DNA of 64,000 nt, taken from positions 25,749,226-25,813,225 of the forward strand of contig CM053334.1 of NCBI GenBank assembly GCA_028583605.1. The letters are read 5' to 3'. The notes under the pieces are model-generated. The model was not told the origin of the DNA. It did not search any database and worked only from the letters and a program-made list of their open reading frames with translations. The stretch's first letter is position 1, and each line of letters opens with the position of its first letter. The DNA comes from Dastarcus helophoroides (taxonomy: Eukaryota; Arthropoda; Insecta; Coleoptera; Bothrideridae). The position numbers and the translations under genes were made by a program. Positions 1-13,700 of this stretch are shown piece after piece.

Positions 1-145
1 TATAAAATACATGTTAATTACAAATGATTCATAAAAGAATGGTAACAATAATAATATTAATAATAAATAGATACATATTATGACAAAATGACAATAAATT
101 AATCTAACATATTAAAAAAAAATACACATATATAAAATTCCGAAT

Positions 146-2040
146 CTATTTTCTAGGGATAATTTTTCGTAAAAGACTCTTAAATTGATAGAGGGAATTA
201 GAATTTTTTATTGCAACAGGTAAGTTGTTGAATTCACATAAACCATCAAAAAATAGTGATCTTTTGGTACTTTGCTTTTTAACTGTGTTTAAAAAATTTG
301 TTGTGTTGCGGGTATTATGGTTGTGAATATCTCTAACATTGATTAAACAAATTTTTAAATAATTCGGCAAAAGGTTTTTTAGTTAATTTAAAAATAAAGC
401 ACATGTTAAAATAGAACAGATATTGTTTTACGGACAAGAACTGGAGACATTCAAGCATGAAGTCAACACTAACATGATTATTGCATCGCAAAATGATTCT
501 TAATGCTCTATTTTGTAATAGTTGTAGTTTATTTAGGAGTTCTTAAGTGAAATAATGCGTAATTGTTGGGCAATAGATGAATAAAGGGGCAATCCATGAC
601 TTATAGAGGTCAATTCTAGCAGGAAGATTTAAAGATTGACAAATACGCCAAAAATATTTAACTCTAGATGAAAGTTTATTAATAGTAGTCTTAGCATGAT
701 TTTTAAAGTTCAGGGATGAATCTATAATAATACCTAAGTATTTGATTTCATTGACATATTCTAAATTTGTTTGGTTTAATATTATTGGTCGTATATTAGA
801 TGCATCACAGTTTCCCATTATCATTACTTTGGATTTGTTTGTGTTAATTAGCAATTTATTTGTTTGTAACCAGTGACTGATTGATTCTAGCACTAAGTTC
901 ATTTTATCAATAGCACTGTCAATGTTATCATCAAGCACAGTAACAAGTGTATCATCCGCAAAAAGGTTTAGGAATGTATTTGGATCACTAATAGCATTAT
1001 CCATGTCATTAATATACATTAAAAATAATATTGGTCCCAGGATCGTTCCTTGTGGAACTCCATAAATGTTGTCGACAGGATTAGAGGAAAATCCATCGAT
1101 CGTTGTTCTCTGACTTCTACCAAATAGATATGAACTAAACCATTGTACTGTAGAATCATGAAAGCCCATATTTTCCAGTTTTACTAGAAGAGTCGATCTA
1201 TCAATAGTTTCGAAAGCACGTTTTAAGTCGAGGAATGTCGCAATGGCTACACAGTTATTATTGTCCAACCATTTTTTCCATTTTGATACTACTAATTGCA
1301 GAGAAGATTCACAGGAGTGTTTTTCACGAAAACCCGATTGCTGTTCAATTAAAATATTATTGGAGTTTATGTAATTAATAAGTTGAGTATATATTAATGA
1401 TTCAAAAACTTTTTCGAGGTATGGCATAGTACTAACAGGTCTATAATCACTGGGTTGTATTGAATTTGGTACTTTTTGTTTAGGGAAAATTAATGATGTT
1501 TTCCAACGTGTTGGGAAAGTGGTAGTAGAAATTGATTTATTGTATATATCGGTCAATTTGGTTGCAATGAACCCTCCGCCGGCTTCTATGACAGATTTGG
1601 TGACTAAATCAGTCGATGAATGTTTTGTGTTCCTAATGGCCTTTGATACTTCTTCGTACGTAAATGATTTAAGGATAAACGTACTCTCAATAGGTTCATT
1701 TGAGATAGTTGTTCTTGTTGATGGGTTTGATTGTGCTAATAGCTCAATGCTATTTACAATAAATTTGTTATAATTTTCAGCAATGTCTTGGGGGTTAGTT
1801 AAATTAATATTAGCAAATTCCATTTTTGCGGGAGAAGTTTTTTGAGCACCATCCATAATTTCTCTAAGTACTTTTCACATCTTTTTGCTATCATTTTTGT
1901 TTTGATTAATTAAATTTGTATAGTAATTTTTCGTTTTCTCCCTTATAAGTTTGGTCTCATTATTTCTTAATCTTCTGTATTCTTTCCAAATGTCGGTGGA
2001 ATTAATCAAAATTGCAGCATAGAATTTACATTATTATTTG
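146..2040 (-). mobile_element. Non-LTR retrotransposon, Jockey/CR1-type RT, 5'-truncated
   Basis: The minus strand carries the RT half and C-terminal end of a LINE. The long frame is 1856-543. A pre-RT piece with a basic YRRLRNNE run reads into it from about 2030, and a C-terminal piece (SLFFDGLCEFNNLP) lies at 370-146 in another frame. Endonuclease and ORF1 parts are absent, so the copy is 5'-truncated. Positions 1-145 are AT-rich with ATA/TAA runs, perhaps its 3' UTR and tail. Clade is my guess from RT style. Confidence 0.8.
543..1856 (-). pseudogene. Reverse transcriptase domain of LINE at the left edge (437 aa open frame)
   Basis: The frame contains the ordered blocks of a LINE reverse transcriptase: YRPVSTMPYLEKVFE, a GFREKHSCE block, FLDLKRAFETID (catalytic Asp of motif A), GVPQGTILGPILFLMYINDM, and LFADDT (FADD catalytic pair). 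Then come the KVMIMG and EIKYLGIIID thumb blocks. The native protein was longer. Just upstream the codon at 1875-1877 is TGA, where related proteins have Trp (context M-[W]-K-V-L-R-E-I), so the ATG at 1856 is only the first Met after a nonsense change. At the 3' side the frame ends about 543 and the C-terminal region resumes in another frame at 370-146. The copy cannot make a whole protein. Confidence 0.85.
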
Positions 2041-3026
2041 AGGGATCATTCCAATTCATTGAGTTTCGAATTTAGCATCACAATTTTTGACAACAAAGTA
2101 AAAATTTCAAGTTTACAGTTGAAATTTTGAAATAAAATAACACTGACCATGTGTTTATTACAAAGACGTAAGATCGCAGAAAATTATTTAAAATTTGAGG
2201 TTTGAACTCAGAATTTTTGTAAAAAACGTCGAAATCTCCAAGAAAAAAGCTCGAAAATGGACTTAAGAATTCGTTTTTAAAAAAATATAAAAACATGCAA
2301 AAATTATTTTAACTAATCCATTTTTTATTGTTAAATGAAAACTATGGATATATATATGTTCTGTTTTGAGGTAAAAAATAAATCGTCACATTAATTTTCA
2401 TTGACTTGAAATGACGGCAACAAGCCGGGGACCGTGTCGACTGGCAGAATCTCTAGGTAATCCGCAAAGCATATTCTTCAATCGGCAGCAATTTTTTTTA
2501 ATATATCGATTTGTTTTTTTATAAAAGGTAAAAAAATTGGTGTTTTGACAATGTAAATACTCTGCATTGTTGTGTAAATATTTTCAACTTTGATTTGATT
2601 TATCTCTGATTTAATATGATCAATCAGCTTCAAAATTTCAAAACTGTTAGATAATGATATAGAAAACTTAACAAAGTTATATTTCAAAGCTTTAGAAGAG
2701 TTACATTTTTTTTCTCATTTCAGTTTTTTTACAGATTCCTTTACGAATTAAGTTAGAGTGGGTTATAAATGTTTTAGAGGAGTTTCTTAAATATGTTGCA
2801 ACTACAATTGATTTTTTTGTGTCTTCGGCGTTTTGGGTCGATTTTCTTGAGGGATCAGAACCCTAAATTTTCCAAATGAGTTCATCTTGCCAATTCGGTA
2901 CTCTTGATTAATTTAGTTTAAACTCTTAAGGTAAAACCTTATATAGAATTTTTTTACAACTTTGTGCTCTAAAAATCTATTAATATTTTGGAGCCATCAC
3001 TTGGTATCCTTAAAATATACAAATAA
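2041..3026. other. AT-rich stretch without recognised gene
   Basis: I see only homopolymer-rich AT sequence and no protein-like reading frame. Presumed intron or flank of P450 gene 1. Confidence 0.5.
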
Positions 3027-4152
3027 CACTGGTCAACACTGATTTTGTCACACGAATTTTGGTAGCTAATTGTGTTTGGACTACCTACTTCCATCATGAA
3101 ACCGTACTTATTTTTTCCGTCACCCCCAGTTTTCTTGTGACAAGAAAAAAATTATTTTTGGAAATGTAGTCTTCCCAAATAATGTTCGTTTTTATTTAGG
3201 TCCGTATATTATTTACATCTTATTTTATCAAAAATTAAATATAATATCACGATCATATTAAATCTTTATTTGAAGGCTTTCTTATCATTAACATTTGGGT
3301 ACTTTTTATGTGAATGGGACACCAGGGATCGAAAAAATCACAATTAGGAGAAAAATTGTCCTACATGTAGATCTGCAAATTGTAAATAAGAAACTGTAAA
3401 GCATTTACACTTGTTTAACACTCTGGTATATTTCTATCACCACTTCATATCGAATTAGGCTCACTAAAAATTTTCTAGAGAGGATGGGTCCCAATAAAAA
3501 TGGATTTTTATATTTTAAAGAGAAATTCCCCAGAATGAGTGAAGTAATAGTAGTAGTAGAACCCTAAATTAAGAAAATTAATAGAAAACTTGTTGTTTAA
3601 AGAAAAATTAAATGTTTTGAAAAAATCAGCATGAAGATGCTTCAAAAATTTAATTGGAAATTTTTTGGTTTACTATAAGAGTGACATATAAAGAAATTTG
3701 GTTAAAAAACTTTTATTGGAGTATAAAACTTTGGGTTTCAATATGGGGATCAAGATTCATTTTTTAAATACTTATCTTGACTTTATTTCTACAAATTAGA
3801 GGGCTCTGGGGGCTCTAAGTCATAAGAACTGATAAAAGTTTCATACGGTTTTCATGATGTAAAAACTTTATCAGGGCAGATTAAATTCAAGAGTGTTGAC
3901 TGACTACTACTGTTTGATTAAGAGAGACCAATTAAAGGCTAAATAATCTAGAAAAACAGATTATAAGTTCCTAATGTACAGTTTTTATATTGTATTTCTG
4001 GAGATCCATTATTTTTCAAACATTTAACAAACAAATATCGTGGGTGATGAAAATTTCAAAACTGCTTATTTTAAATGACAACAACTAACACTATTTGAAA
4101 ATACAAAATAAGTTCATGTGACATGACAAAACTTCAATTTTGTTGACTAGTG
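3027..4152. mobile_element. Short-TIR DNA element, about 1.1 kb, no coding capacity
   Basis: It begins CACTGGTCAACA and ends with the inverted TGTTGACTAGTG, and TAA lies directly outside both ends (a 3-bp TWA target as in PIF/Harbinger). The first 95 bp recur at 27790-27887, which shows it is a repeat family. No transposase frame is seen, so it is a non-autonomous copy. Family assignment is tentative because the inverted repeat is only about 12 bp. Confidence 0.5.
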
Positions 4153-4771
4153 TAAGCGTTCATAAGATTTTAGAGCTTTACATAAATCCTCCAAGTGCTA
4201 AATAGCTCTAACTGCTAATCTAATTGTTGCAAATGTTTTTAGAACGTTACCTCTTCACTGCGTGAGACTCGATTTTTAGCATAGACTCTCCGCGTGGAGA
4301 CAATAATACAAATCTTCTAGCCGCTTTGCAGTAGAGTTTCTAAACCGACAAAATTGCATTATTTATGCGATAAAATTTCCGCAGCGGAGTTTTAGCCAAA
4401 GCCATCTAGCAGCAGTACTAGAGCTGCTAGTTGTCGTTGCTTAAAGATGTTCTCCTAATGAACGAAATAAATCATCGAAATGCTAAAAGATATGTAGTTT
4501 TAAATTTCTGTTAGACAAAATAGGTACCGCTAGAAATCCTCATATTGCACACCAAGAGCATTAAAGAAAATTTGTAGGCAGATAAACGCATGTACTACCT
4601 AAGTAATCTAAAACTATTAAAGTTTTTTAACATATTTAGAACTATAAACAAGTTACTCAGAGCGCCAAGTAACTATTTGTAAAGAAGGTGAGTATTTAAT
4701 ATCTAAAAACTTGAAATATACATTATTTTTGGGTTATCTTCTCTTTATAAACTTGTTTTATTTAATTCCAG
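4153..4771. other. Sequence before first visible exon of P450 gene 1
   Basis: I looked for a homologue of gene 2 exon 4 (SALGVNMHAQ region), which in gene 2 lies 223 bp before exon 5, and found none. Only AT-rich sequence is seen. Confidence 0.5.
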
Positions 4772-7700
4772 AATGCTTGACATAGTTATGAAACGAATAT
4801 CATCACCATGGTATCATTTTGACTTTTTATTCAAGTTTACAAAAGATTATCGCTTGCAAGAAGATGCCATAACAAAGGCCCGTGATTTTACTAACCAGGT
4901 AATTTTTAAATATTTGATATTACTAACCCTAACTTTGTGAAATTCTTCAATATACATAACTGATAAAATATATTAAGACATTGTAAACCAGCAATATAGG
5001 TCGATATATTTATTTTGTAGGTATTTTCACGTTCTTTAAACTAATATGAAAATAATTGTATCCAATTCATATTTCTGGTTTCTTTATTCAACCGCTATTA
5101 TGAAAAATAGAACATAAATACCAAAAGGTAAATGATGTGTAATATTTTATGACAAAAACCAAAACTAAAAATTCAAAAAATTAATAGGAAGGTATCTTCA
5201 ATGCTGAAGTAGCCAGATTATATCGAAGTACATTAAATATTTGTTGGTAATTACGTTCTTCTTTGCAAAGCATGTGCGAACAAAACAATTTTTTAACGTA
5301 GCCTAAATATTTAATTTTTCAGCGTAGGTAGAGTGTCCTTGCAGAAATACTCCAAATATTTATTTTCTCAAACGATTTTAGGTTTGTGGTGTCTATAAAC
5401 AAAAAAATACTATTCGTGTATAGTTTAAAAAATCATCGTCAGCATCATACTTATGTTTCTTCCGTAAGTTCAGAAAACTTAAAAAGTCTGAAAGGTTAAA
5501 ATCTCTGGAGCTACTTTATAACACTTGACCCTGTTTATTTTCAAAATATTTCATCCGGTTCAGGATGTCACATTAACTTATTTCGGTAATCGACAAATTC
5601 TCATGCGCAACAACGAATAATTATCCATATCTCCTTATCAAATTAATGACCTAATTGGTAAGGCAACCGGTATATATTAGTCCACAAAATATTGACTGTG
5701 ATCTCGTATTTTTTATACTTTAATGTTTTATAAGGAAGTTACTTATTAAAGTTATAAGGTTTAGGTTGCAATTCAGTTGCAAACTACCATTTTATAGTAT
5801 TATATATCTAAATGCACCAGTGTCACCACGTCAGATATATTTTTTTACAAAACTATAAAATTTCATTATTCGTATTTGCTTTTTTTGCTTTAAAATTGAT
5901 AATTACAATTTATCTCTTTCAGATCATCTCAGACAAGAAAAAAGCATATCTTAAAGAAATAGAATATCAGCAAATTGTTACTGATGGTGAGTACTATAAA
6001 CATCAAAATAAGATTGTTCGCTGCAGAAGAAACGTTCTTCTCTTACTTAAAGGTTAAAAGAAGTCTTCGCACGCGTCCAGTAAAACTAAATTTACTACAC
6101 TTATTACGTAATACCCTACTATTGGTATTAATACTTATTACGTAATACACTAATTCTAGTACTACTAGTCTTCTTCTGGTACACGATTCTTAATTCTGAT
6201 GATTTGTACCTGATTTTTCTCCATAATTAGTCACCCTTCTACAGAAATTAAAAAAAATTAAAACAGGTTATATCTACAAAGGTTTCAGGGTTTTCCTAAA
6301 TTTTAATAATATGTCAACAAAACAAAAAATGGCACTTGCAAAATTGAGGTATTTTTATTTACTTTTATTTTTAGATTCCACATATAACATTCGATACATT
6401 TTATTCATAATGTCTAATATCCTATACCCAAGTCCAACTCTTTTTCAAATATTAAAAACGTTGTGTCAAAAATAACGTTTGCAATTTAAAAAATAATTAT
6501 CCCATAGAAAATAACTTTCTTTAGAAGATTTTGTGTAACATTTGGGAAATATTGCGGTAAAAAAAACGGAATAAAAATACAGGTAAACTAAAAATTCAAA
6601 AACTATACATTTTTTGCAATAGTCAACCTTAACAAAATATTTTATCTTTAAGGTTAAATAAAAAAAAATAGAAAACTATGACATTGCGATTAAAATGTGA
6701 TTTGTTAAAGCTTGTTATATTCAATTTTTATTTTATTTTTTTTACCATTCTGCGTTTGTTTACATCACACAAAATCAACCAAAGAAAATTATTGTTCAGA
6801 CGACATCATTTTTTAATTTTGTTGACAAATTAATAAAATTTAGGAAAAACAATAAAACTTTTATATTGACAAAATTATTTTCAAATAAACTCTATAGTTG
6901 AATTACTAATTATCCTGTATACAGTAATATGCTGTAGAATTGTTGCTGATATTTTGTGTTTTCAGAAACTCCGAAATCAAAAACTTTCCTAGAGTTTCTC
7001 TTTGAAATTTCTTATAATCAGGAAAAACTATCTGACGATTTTATCAGGAGAGAAGTAGATACCTATGCTGCAGCGGTAGGTATTTAAATTAAACAGGTTC
7101 CTAAGTTTGACCATTCTTTTGTTATAAAATTAAACTCCTAAGAACATTACAGCCAGGATTTGTACGATATTACAAGTCATAAGGGCTAGTAAGATAACCG
7201 TTTTGTATTATGGGTTGCATAAAAACATCCATTAATACAAGTGTCCCCAGCCTTTTTATGTTAGGTTATGTTAGGTGCGATTAGGTTAGGTTGAGTTAAG
7301 TTAGGTTAGGTTAGACTAGCTTAGGTTCGGTTAGTTTAGGTTAGGTTAGATTAGATTAGGTAAGATTAGACTTGGTTAGGTTAGATTAGGTTAGGTTAGG
7401 TTAAATTAGGTTAGGTTAGGTTAGGTTAGATTAGGTTAGATTAGGTCAGGTTAGGTTAGGTTAGGTTAGAATAGGTTAGGTTAGGTTAGGTTAGGTTAGA
7501 TTAGGTTAAGTTAGGTTAGGTTAGGTTAGATTAGATTTGGTTAGGTTAGGTTAGGTTAGGTCAGGTTAGGTTAGGTTAGGTTAGGTTAGGTTAGGTCAGG
7601 TTATGTTAGGTTGTTAAGCAAAAATGTCGAACGTGCTAAAATCAAAAATATCTGCAACCAACAACCATCGACCAGTTTCGGTCTTCCTTAGCCTCTTCGA

Positions 7701-10700
7701 TCTGGCACGGTTGCTGCAAACAATTCTAACTTTTTCAACATCTTAACTAAGTGAATTTTTGTTATGTGGGCCCTAAATAAAAAAAGAAGTAATTTTAAGC
7801 GAACCTTTAATGACTTTGGATAGTTGATTAGCTTAACTTAATGCTTTAAACTTTTCAATTATTATTTTAGATAATTTTGTCCCTTGTGGAACTTGGAAAC
7901 GGGATAAACTGGGACACTAGCTTAACGAAAAATAAAATATTGGAAAATTAAAGGAAAGGTTAAAATTTTTAAATATGTTTTCCTAATTTTACGCAGTCAT
8001 AAGTAACAACCAAGTTTAGATAAAATCAAACATACAAGGTGAGCGAAACTCGATGTCTAAGCTCTATTATAAGAAAAGGAAAAGCAAAATAAAAAATTCA
8101 AAAAGCGAAGCCTAAATAAAATTGAACAAGATACATTTTAAGCCAAATATGCACATTTTTTCATATTTGCAAACTGCAGTAATTACCCCCTTAAATTGTG
8201 TTCCTGCAGAAACTTAAAAGAAAAATCGGCACCGTTATAATCTCACTCTCGTGTCCATCCATCAGCCTGTCACACACAAGTTTTTCTGGAAATTTGTGTA
8301 ACCTGTAAATTTGGAATTTTGCACGGCATTAGTTCTTGATGACCCACGCAAATACCTCTTGCCAACCATTAGAAAAAGAAAATACTTGATAATAAAACGG
8401 GGGGATTAATTTGGTCTCCACATGAAGTATCATTTGAAAGAGATACCTGCATTTTCTTTTTATTTTGGTTCAATCGTCTTAAAGATTCAGTTCAAAATGT
8501 GTCAGAAATATCCGTTTCCGCGTGGTCTCATAGGTTTCTAAAGTCAAATGAAGTCAAAATTTAGATTTTGAATTGGGTTAGTAGATATTGGGCCACAAAT
8601 TGACTGCAGGTTTCTTTGATATTGTAACACTTGTTGTGAAAACCAATTTTTATGGAAAAATAGTTGCTTGCATTCCAAGGCTTTTTGGCCCAAGTAAAAA
8701 ACTTGATTTATCTAAGAGATAAAATGCAGATCAAAAGTATCTTTTACTTATTTCATTTAGATGAATATTTTCGGAGTTACCGCTAGTTTATTAAATTAAA
8801 CGCTCACTGTAGTAATTGGTACGAAACTTTAACAATGCGAGCCCGACTTACTCTTGGCTGATTTATTTTGTGAAGAAAAAATTTGGTATCTTTTTCTGTC
8901 AAAAAGTAATAATCAAGTTTACTGTGAAACAAGTATTGTCAAAAATTCGAATCACGAAGATTCAAACAAATAGCCTCTGGAAATGTAATAAATTATAAAT
9001 TAAAGCAAAGTGGCAAGTTGACAAACATTGTTTTGTGGCCATTTGATCTTGAAAGATATTCACCCAAACAATCGTATTATTTATGAGTTTATCGAAAATT
9101 TCAAAACAACCTTAAAGTAGCAGTTCAATACGCTGAGATGCACGAAACATGTTCTGGGATTCTGGATTCTGAATTCGTTGTGGGTTGCCTAAAATTTAGG
9201 CACTTAGCACTTAGCACTTAGGCCACCCTTTCCGGGTCCATTGTGCTATCCTCGTGATTGAGGTGTCCTTGGTCATTCATTCAGCCACCCAACCTTGTTG
9301 AGAAACTGAAGAACGCCCCTTGGATGCGCCTCTCTCAAACTGGCCACACTAGGCCAGAAGTCCCCCAGCGTGGATCCTCTGATTGATGCTAGTGCCGGGC
9401 AGTGACACTCTCATCTTCTTCTAAGCACCCTCTGCAGCTCGGGTCTTTATGATTCCCATTCTGTGGAGGTGTTTGTTTAATTGACAGTGACCTGTCTATA
9501 TCCCTACAAGTTTCCTGAGATTATTCCTTGAGAGTTGTAGGCATGGTTTTGCCCTTTCCCTGCACGGCATTCTAATGAATGCGTGAGTTTGTCGGCATGT
9601 TCTTATTGATGCGTATATGGCTTTGTGTTTACGATAAGTTTCTTCCTTGAGTAGGGATCTTACGGTTGATCTTGCCAGGGGAAGGGTTGGTTCTGGTCCA
9701 ACGAATTGTCCCTCCGAACCCTTCCTCGCCAGTTTGTCAGCGCGTTCGTTTCCCTCTTTCCCAGAATGTCCTTTGATCCATATTAGATCAATTGCATTCT
9801 CTTGTGATAGACGTTCTAGAGCTAGGTGGCAATTCCATACCAGCACTGAGTTTGTTTTCACATTCCTCAGGGCCTTAAGGGCTGCCTGGCTGTCCGGCTT
9901 TATTTGGATATACTTTCCTGTAATATTCAGTTGCGTCATTTATTCGGCGCTATATAAAATTCCCAACATCTCCGCTTGAAAGATTGTTGAGTATTTATCC
10001 AGCTTAATACTTACACTTAGGTTCAGGTCTTCCGAGAAGATTCCTGTTCCAGTGCCCGTATTTGTTTTCGATCCATCCGTGTATATACTTACGTCTGGTA
10101 TCCTTGCTTGTACCTTCTCCGTCTTTATACGGTAGGATTTTGTGAAGTTATATTTCACCAGTAGATGGTCCATCGACGCATCCAGAATAGGTACCTTTTT
10201 GAAGCGCCTCCTCTATTATGCGCCGGTGACCCACCATTTTAGCTACCGTATTCCACATTCCTCCTGCTCGCAAACGGAAAGCAGAAGCCTGTGCCGCTCC
10301 CTCAAGAAATATGTCGAGAGGTGGCAGGCACAAGATCGCCTCCATTGCTGCTGTTGGAGTGGATTTCATTGCTCCTATCACTGCCCGACACGCTAGTCTC
10401 TGGATGTGATTTAGCTTTTGTTTTATAGCGGTGCACGAAACATGTTATTCCAAGCCTTAAAATACTTTCAAGATTTCTTTCCAAAGGCTATTTGATTAGG
10501 ATTGCGAATTATAAATAATGCATTTTTCTTACTTCTATGCTTATATCTTTTTAACCGAAAAAGATACCAAGTTTTATTCTTCATAAAATCTCTGTAAAAA
10601 AACTAGTTTTTTTAATAATAAGTATAAGAAAAACATTTAATGACGTTATTGCATTTATTTTCAAATATTCAAAGAAACTGCAGAGTTGGCTTAAAATGAA

Positions 10701-13700
10701 ACTTATTTAATCCCATTTAAGAACCTATTTTCAGGTTTTTATATCGTTTTTCCTTTTCTTATAAAAGAGCAGAGACATGGAGTTTCGTTCGCCCTGTACA
10801 GAAGATCGTCAAAATAGATATTCAAATCTTGTCCCCTGAAACCAAGAAATATTAAAAAACACAACAAGAGTTGCTCTAACACAGTTCGATAGATTTTTAA
10901 AGATAACCAAAGACCAAAAACATAATCGAATGTTGAGATAAAAATGAAAATCAAAATTTCTTGAAAAAGGCACATTTTAGGAAACCAGTCAACATTTGTG
11001 AAAAATCAGATTCTAAAAGATCACAATTTTTAGAAACAGCCCACTATTTAAAAAATGGAATTTTGAAAAAAAAACGAAATTTCGAGAAAACATCGAAATG
11101 ACAATAAAAGTTTCCACCCAGAGAAAATTAAATTATAAGAAAAAGAGTCAAAATAATAAAGACAAATATTAAAAAAAATCATAGATTCCCATAGTAAGAA
11201 TCCAATATACATTTAATTGACAGACTGATTTACCAGTCAACAGTCAATAATCTAATAATCTCGCTCACTAAATTCTACTAATTTAAGCACTCACATTATT
11301 TTGTGTTTAAATTTAACTCTTGCAATAATCCCTATTAAATATTATTTCAGGGATGCGACACCACTCCGACTGCCATGTCGTTTTTAATGGTAGCTCTAGG
11401 TATACATCAAGATGTTCAGGTAAAGGAGTATTATATTTAATTATACCTAATTAACGCTTTATCTGGTGATTCGTAGTAATTTTTTCTTGAGTTCCATTCA
11501 CTTGCAAGGGCAGTGATGTCTTTGAAATACTACAAGTAGAATGCGAAAAAAAAGGTCGATGGCAATAAACCGCATTTTTAAATAAGGACAAATTGTAATC
11601 CTCTGGAAAAACTACTCGGCGACAAATTCCACAGTTTGAAAGTTCCACAGAAAAAACAGTCCCCATAGAGAGAAGCTCTCACTGTGCCAAGTTGAACCAC
11701 ACGGGAATTTGCTGTCTTGTAAACCTCAAGAATCTTGTTCTTGAGAAGAGCAAATCCATCAGCTCCTGTGAGCATCTCCCATGAAAGTACCATAATGAAA
11801 CAGCCATCCGCATATGCTTCAGTATTTTGAGAAAATGGCTCAAACCCTCGTCATCAATTAGGCAAATCGTTCTTTCTTCTTCTTTTTCTTTATGTGCCAT
11901 CTCCGCGATGAAGTTTGGCCATTATAATTGCGATACGGATCTTAGACATTGCAATCCAGAATAACTGATTGGAGTTGCATCCAAATCAGTCTCTGAGGTT
12001 TCTCAGCCATGACATCTTCCTTCTACCGATGTTTCCTTTACCCTAGATCTTACTTTGCATGATCAATTGTAGCAGCTGGTATTTATCTCCACGCATAATA
12101 TGACCTAGATACTGCAACTTCCTTGTCTTCACCGTATCAATTATGTCCTTTTCCTTGTCCATTCTTCGAAGTACCTGATCGTAGGTGACCTTATCTCATG
12201 AGACCCTCCAGATTCGTCGATACGCCCACATCTCAAATGCCTCTAGCTTATTTATGGATTGCTTATTTAAGGTCCACGTCTTCACCCCATACATCAGAAT
12301 CGAGAAAATATAACACTTCAGTATTTTTACTCTTAAGCTAAGACTCAAGTCCCACCAACACAATAGGCGTTTCATGTTGTTGAAAGCTTCTTTAGCTTTT
12401 TTTAACTCTAACAAATTAAAATACAAATCTTGCCCCTGAAAATAAGAAAGATTCAAAAACACAATAAAAGTTGCTCTAACACATTTCTATAGCCAAGCTA
12501 TCATCTTCAGAGAGATACGATTCTAATTCTGATTTCTTTTATATAGTCATTTGAATTGCATCCAAAAAAATCAAAGTATGCTTTGGAGCTGAACTTCAAA
12601 CATGAGAGCAGTATTCTAGCGTCGACCTAAGTTGAGCTTTGTCCAGAGCGAAAAGTTGCCTCTGAGAGAGGCGGACTTAAGGCGCACACAGTCGCCCCAA
12701 GAGAAGTTAGTGCTCGCATTTGCTTCTAGGATAGCCATATTAGATCGGATTGGAAGGATTTTACCGTTCATAAGGACGGTATCCCATGATATTTGCTTAG
12801 AAAATAACAGCGATCTGAGTTTTTAAGGCATTGAGGCAAGACTTTTCTTTCGTCATATCAGAAAGATCTTGAGATCCTATTAGTCCTCTGCAGCTTCTGT
12901 TAAATCTATATATTTACCCGGTAAAATGGTGGCAATTTTAAATATCTAAACAGCAATAACAATATTTACCTCGCAAAAATAAATAGCTCAGCTTTTTTAG
13001 CGACATTTTCATTCTGTTCTACCTACATTTGTTTTTATGACTCTTCGAGTTGGACTTAAACATGACAATTGTTTTTCTTTGGTCTAATTTAATTTTTTGG
13101 TTTCACCAGCAAAAAGCCTATGAAGAAATAATAGATATCCTTGGATATGAGAGAGATATTACGTCTGAAGACCTACCAAAACTGAAATACTTGGAAAGAG
13201 TGATCAAAGAATCATTAAGATTGTTCCCGCCGGCACCTTTGCTAATCAGAAAACCTACTGCAGATATTGACCTCAGTAAGTGACTTTGAAAAAAGATCAA
13301 CAAAATCTTATGTTTATTGTATTACAGAGGATGGAACCATTCTTCCAGCCAATAGCACCATAGTAATAGGCTGCTTACATTGCCATCGAGATTCGGCCAA
13401 CTGGAAGGATCCTCTTAAATTCGACCCAGACAGATTTCTACCAGAGCAATTTTCCAAGCAACATCCATATTCGTTTAATTCGTTTGCTAATGGAACAAGA
13501 AACTGCATTGGTAAGTTAATATTAGTCAAAAACTTACAGGATGCTTCTACTTTGGGAAGAATTAATTTCCAGATATATTTTTCGGAACAATATCCGCTCA
13601 AAAAATATTGACCAATTCGTAATAACGAAGTCTTCCACGGCCAAAGTCCTTACAAGATATAATTTTTCTGGGATTGAACCTTTTTAAAAACACCTAAAAG

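Noticed and set aside
4153..4771. Exon 4 of P450 gene 1
   Set aside because: No sequence resembling the SALGVNMHAQ exon with splice sites was found, although gene 2 has it 223 bp before exon 5.
7261..7613. A true telomere or chromosome end
   Set aside because: Unique gene sequence (P450 exons) continues on both sides and the repeats are degenerate.
13267..13611. 114-codon frame over the P450 heme exon
   Set aside because: It runs through the donor at 13511 and starts inside the intron. The true exon is 13328-13510, as shown by splice sites and the two other copies.
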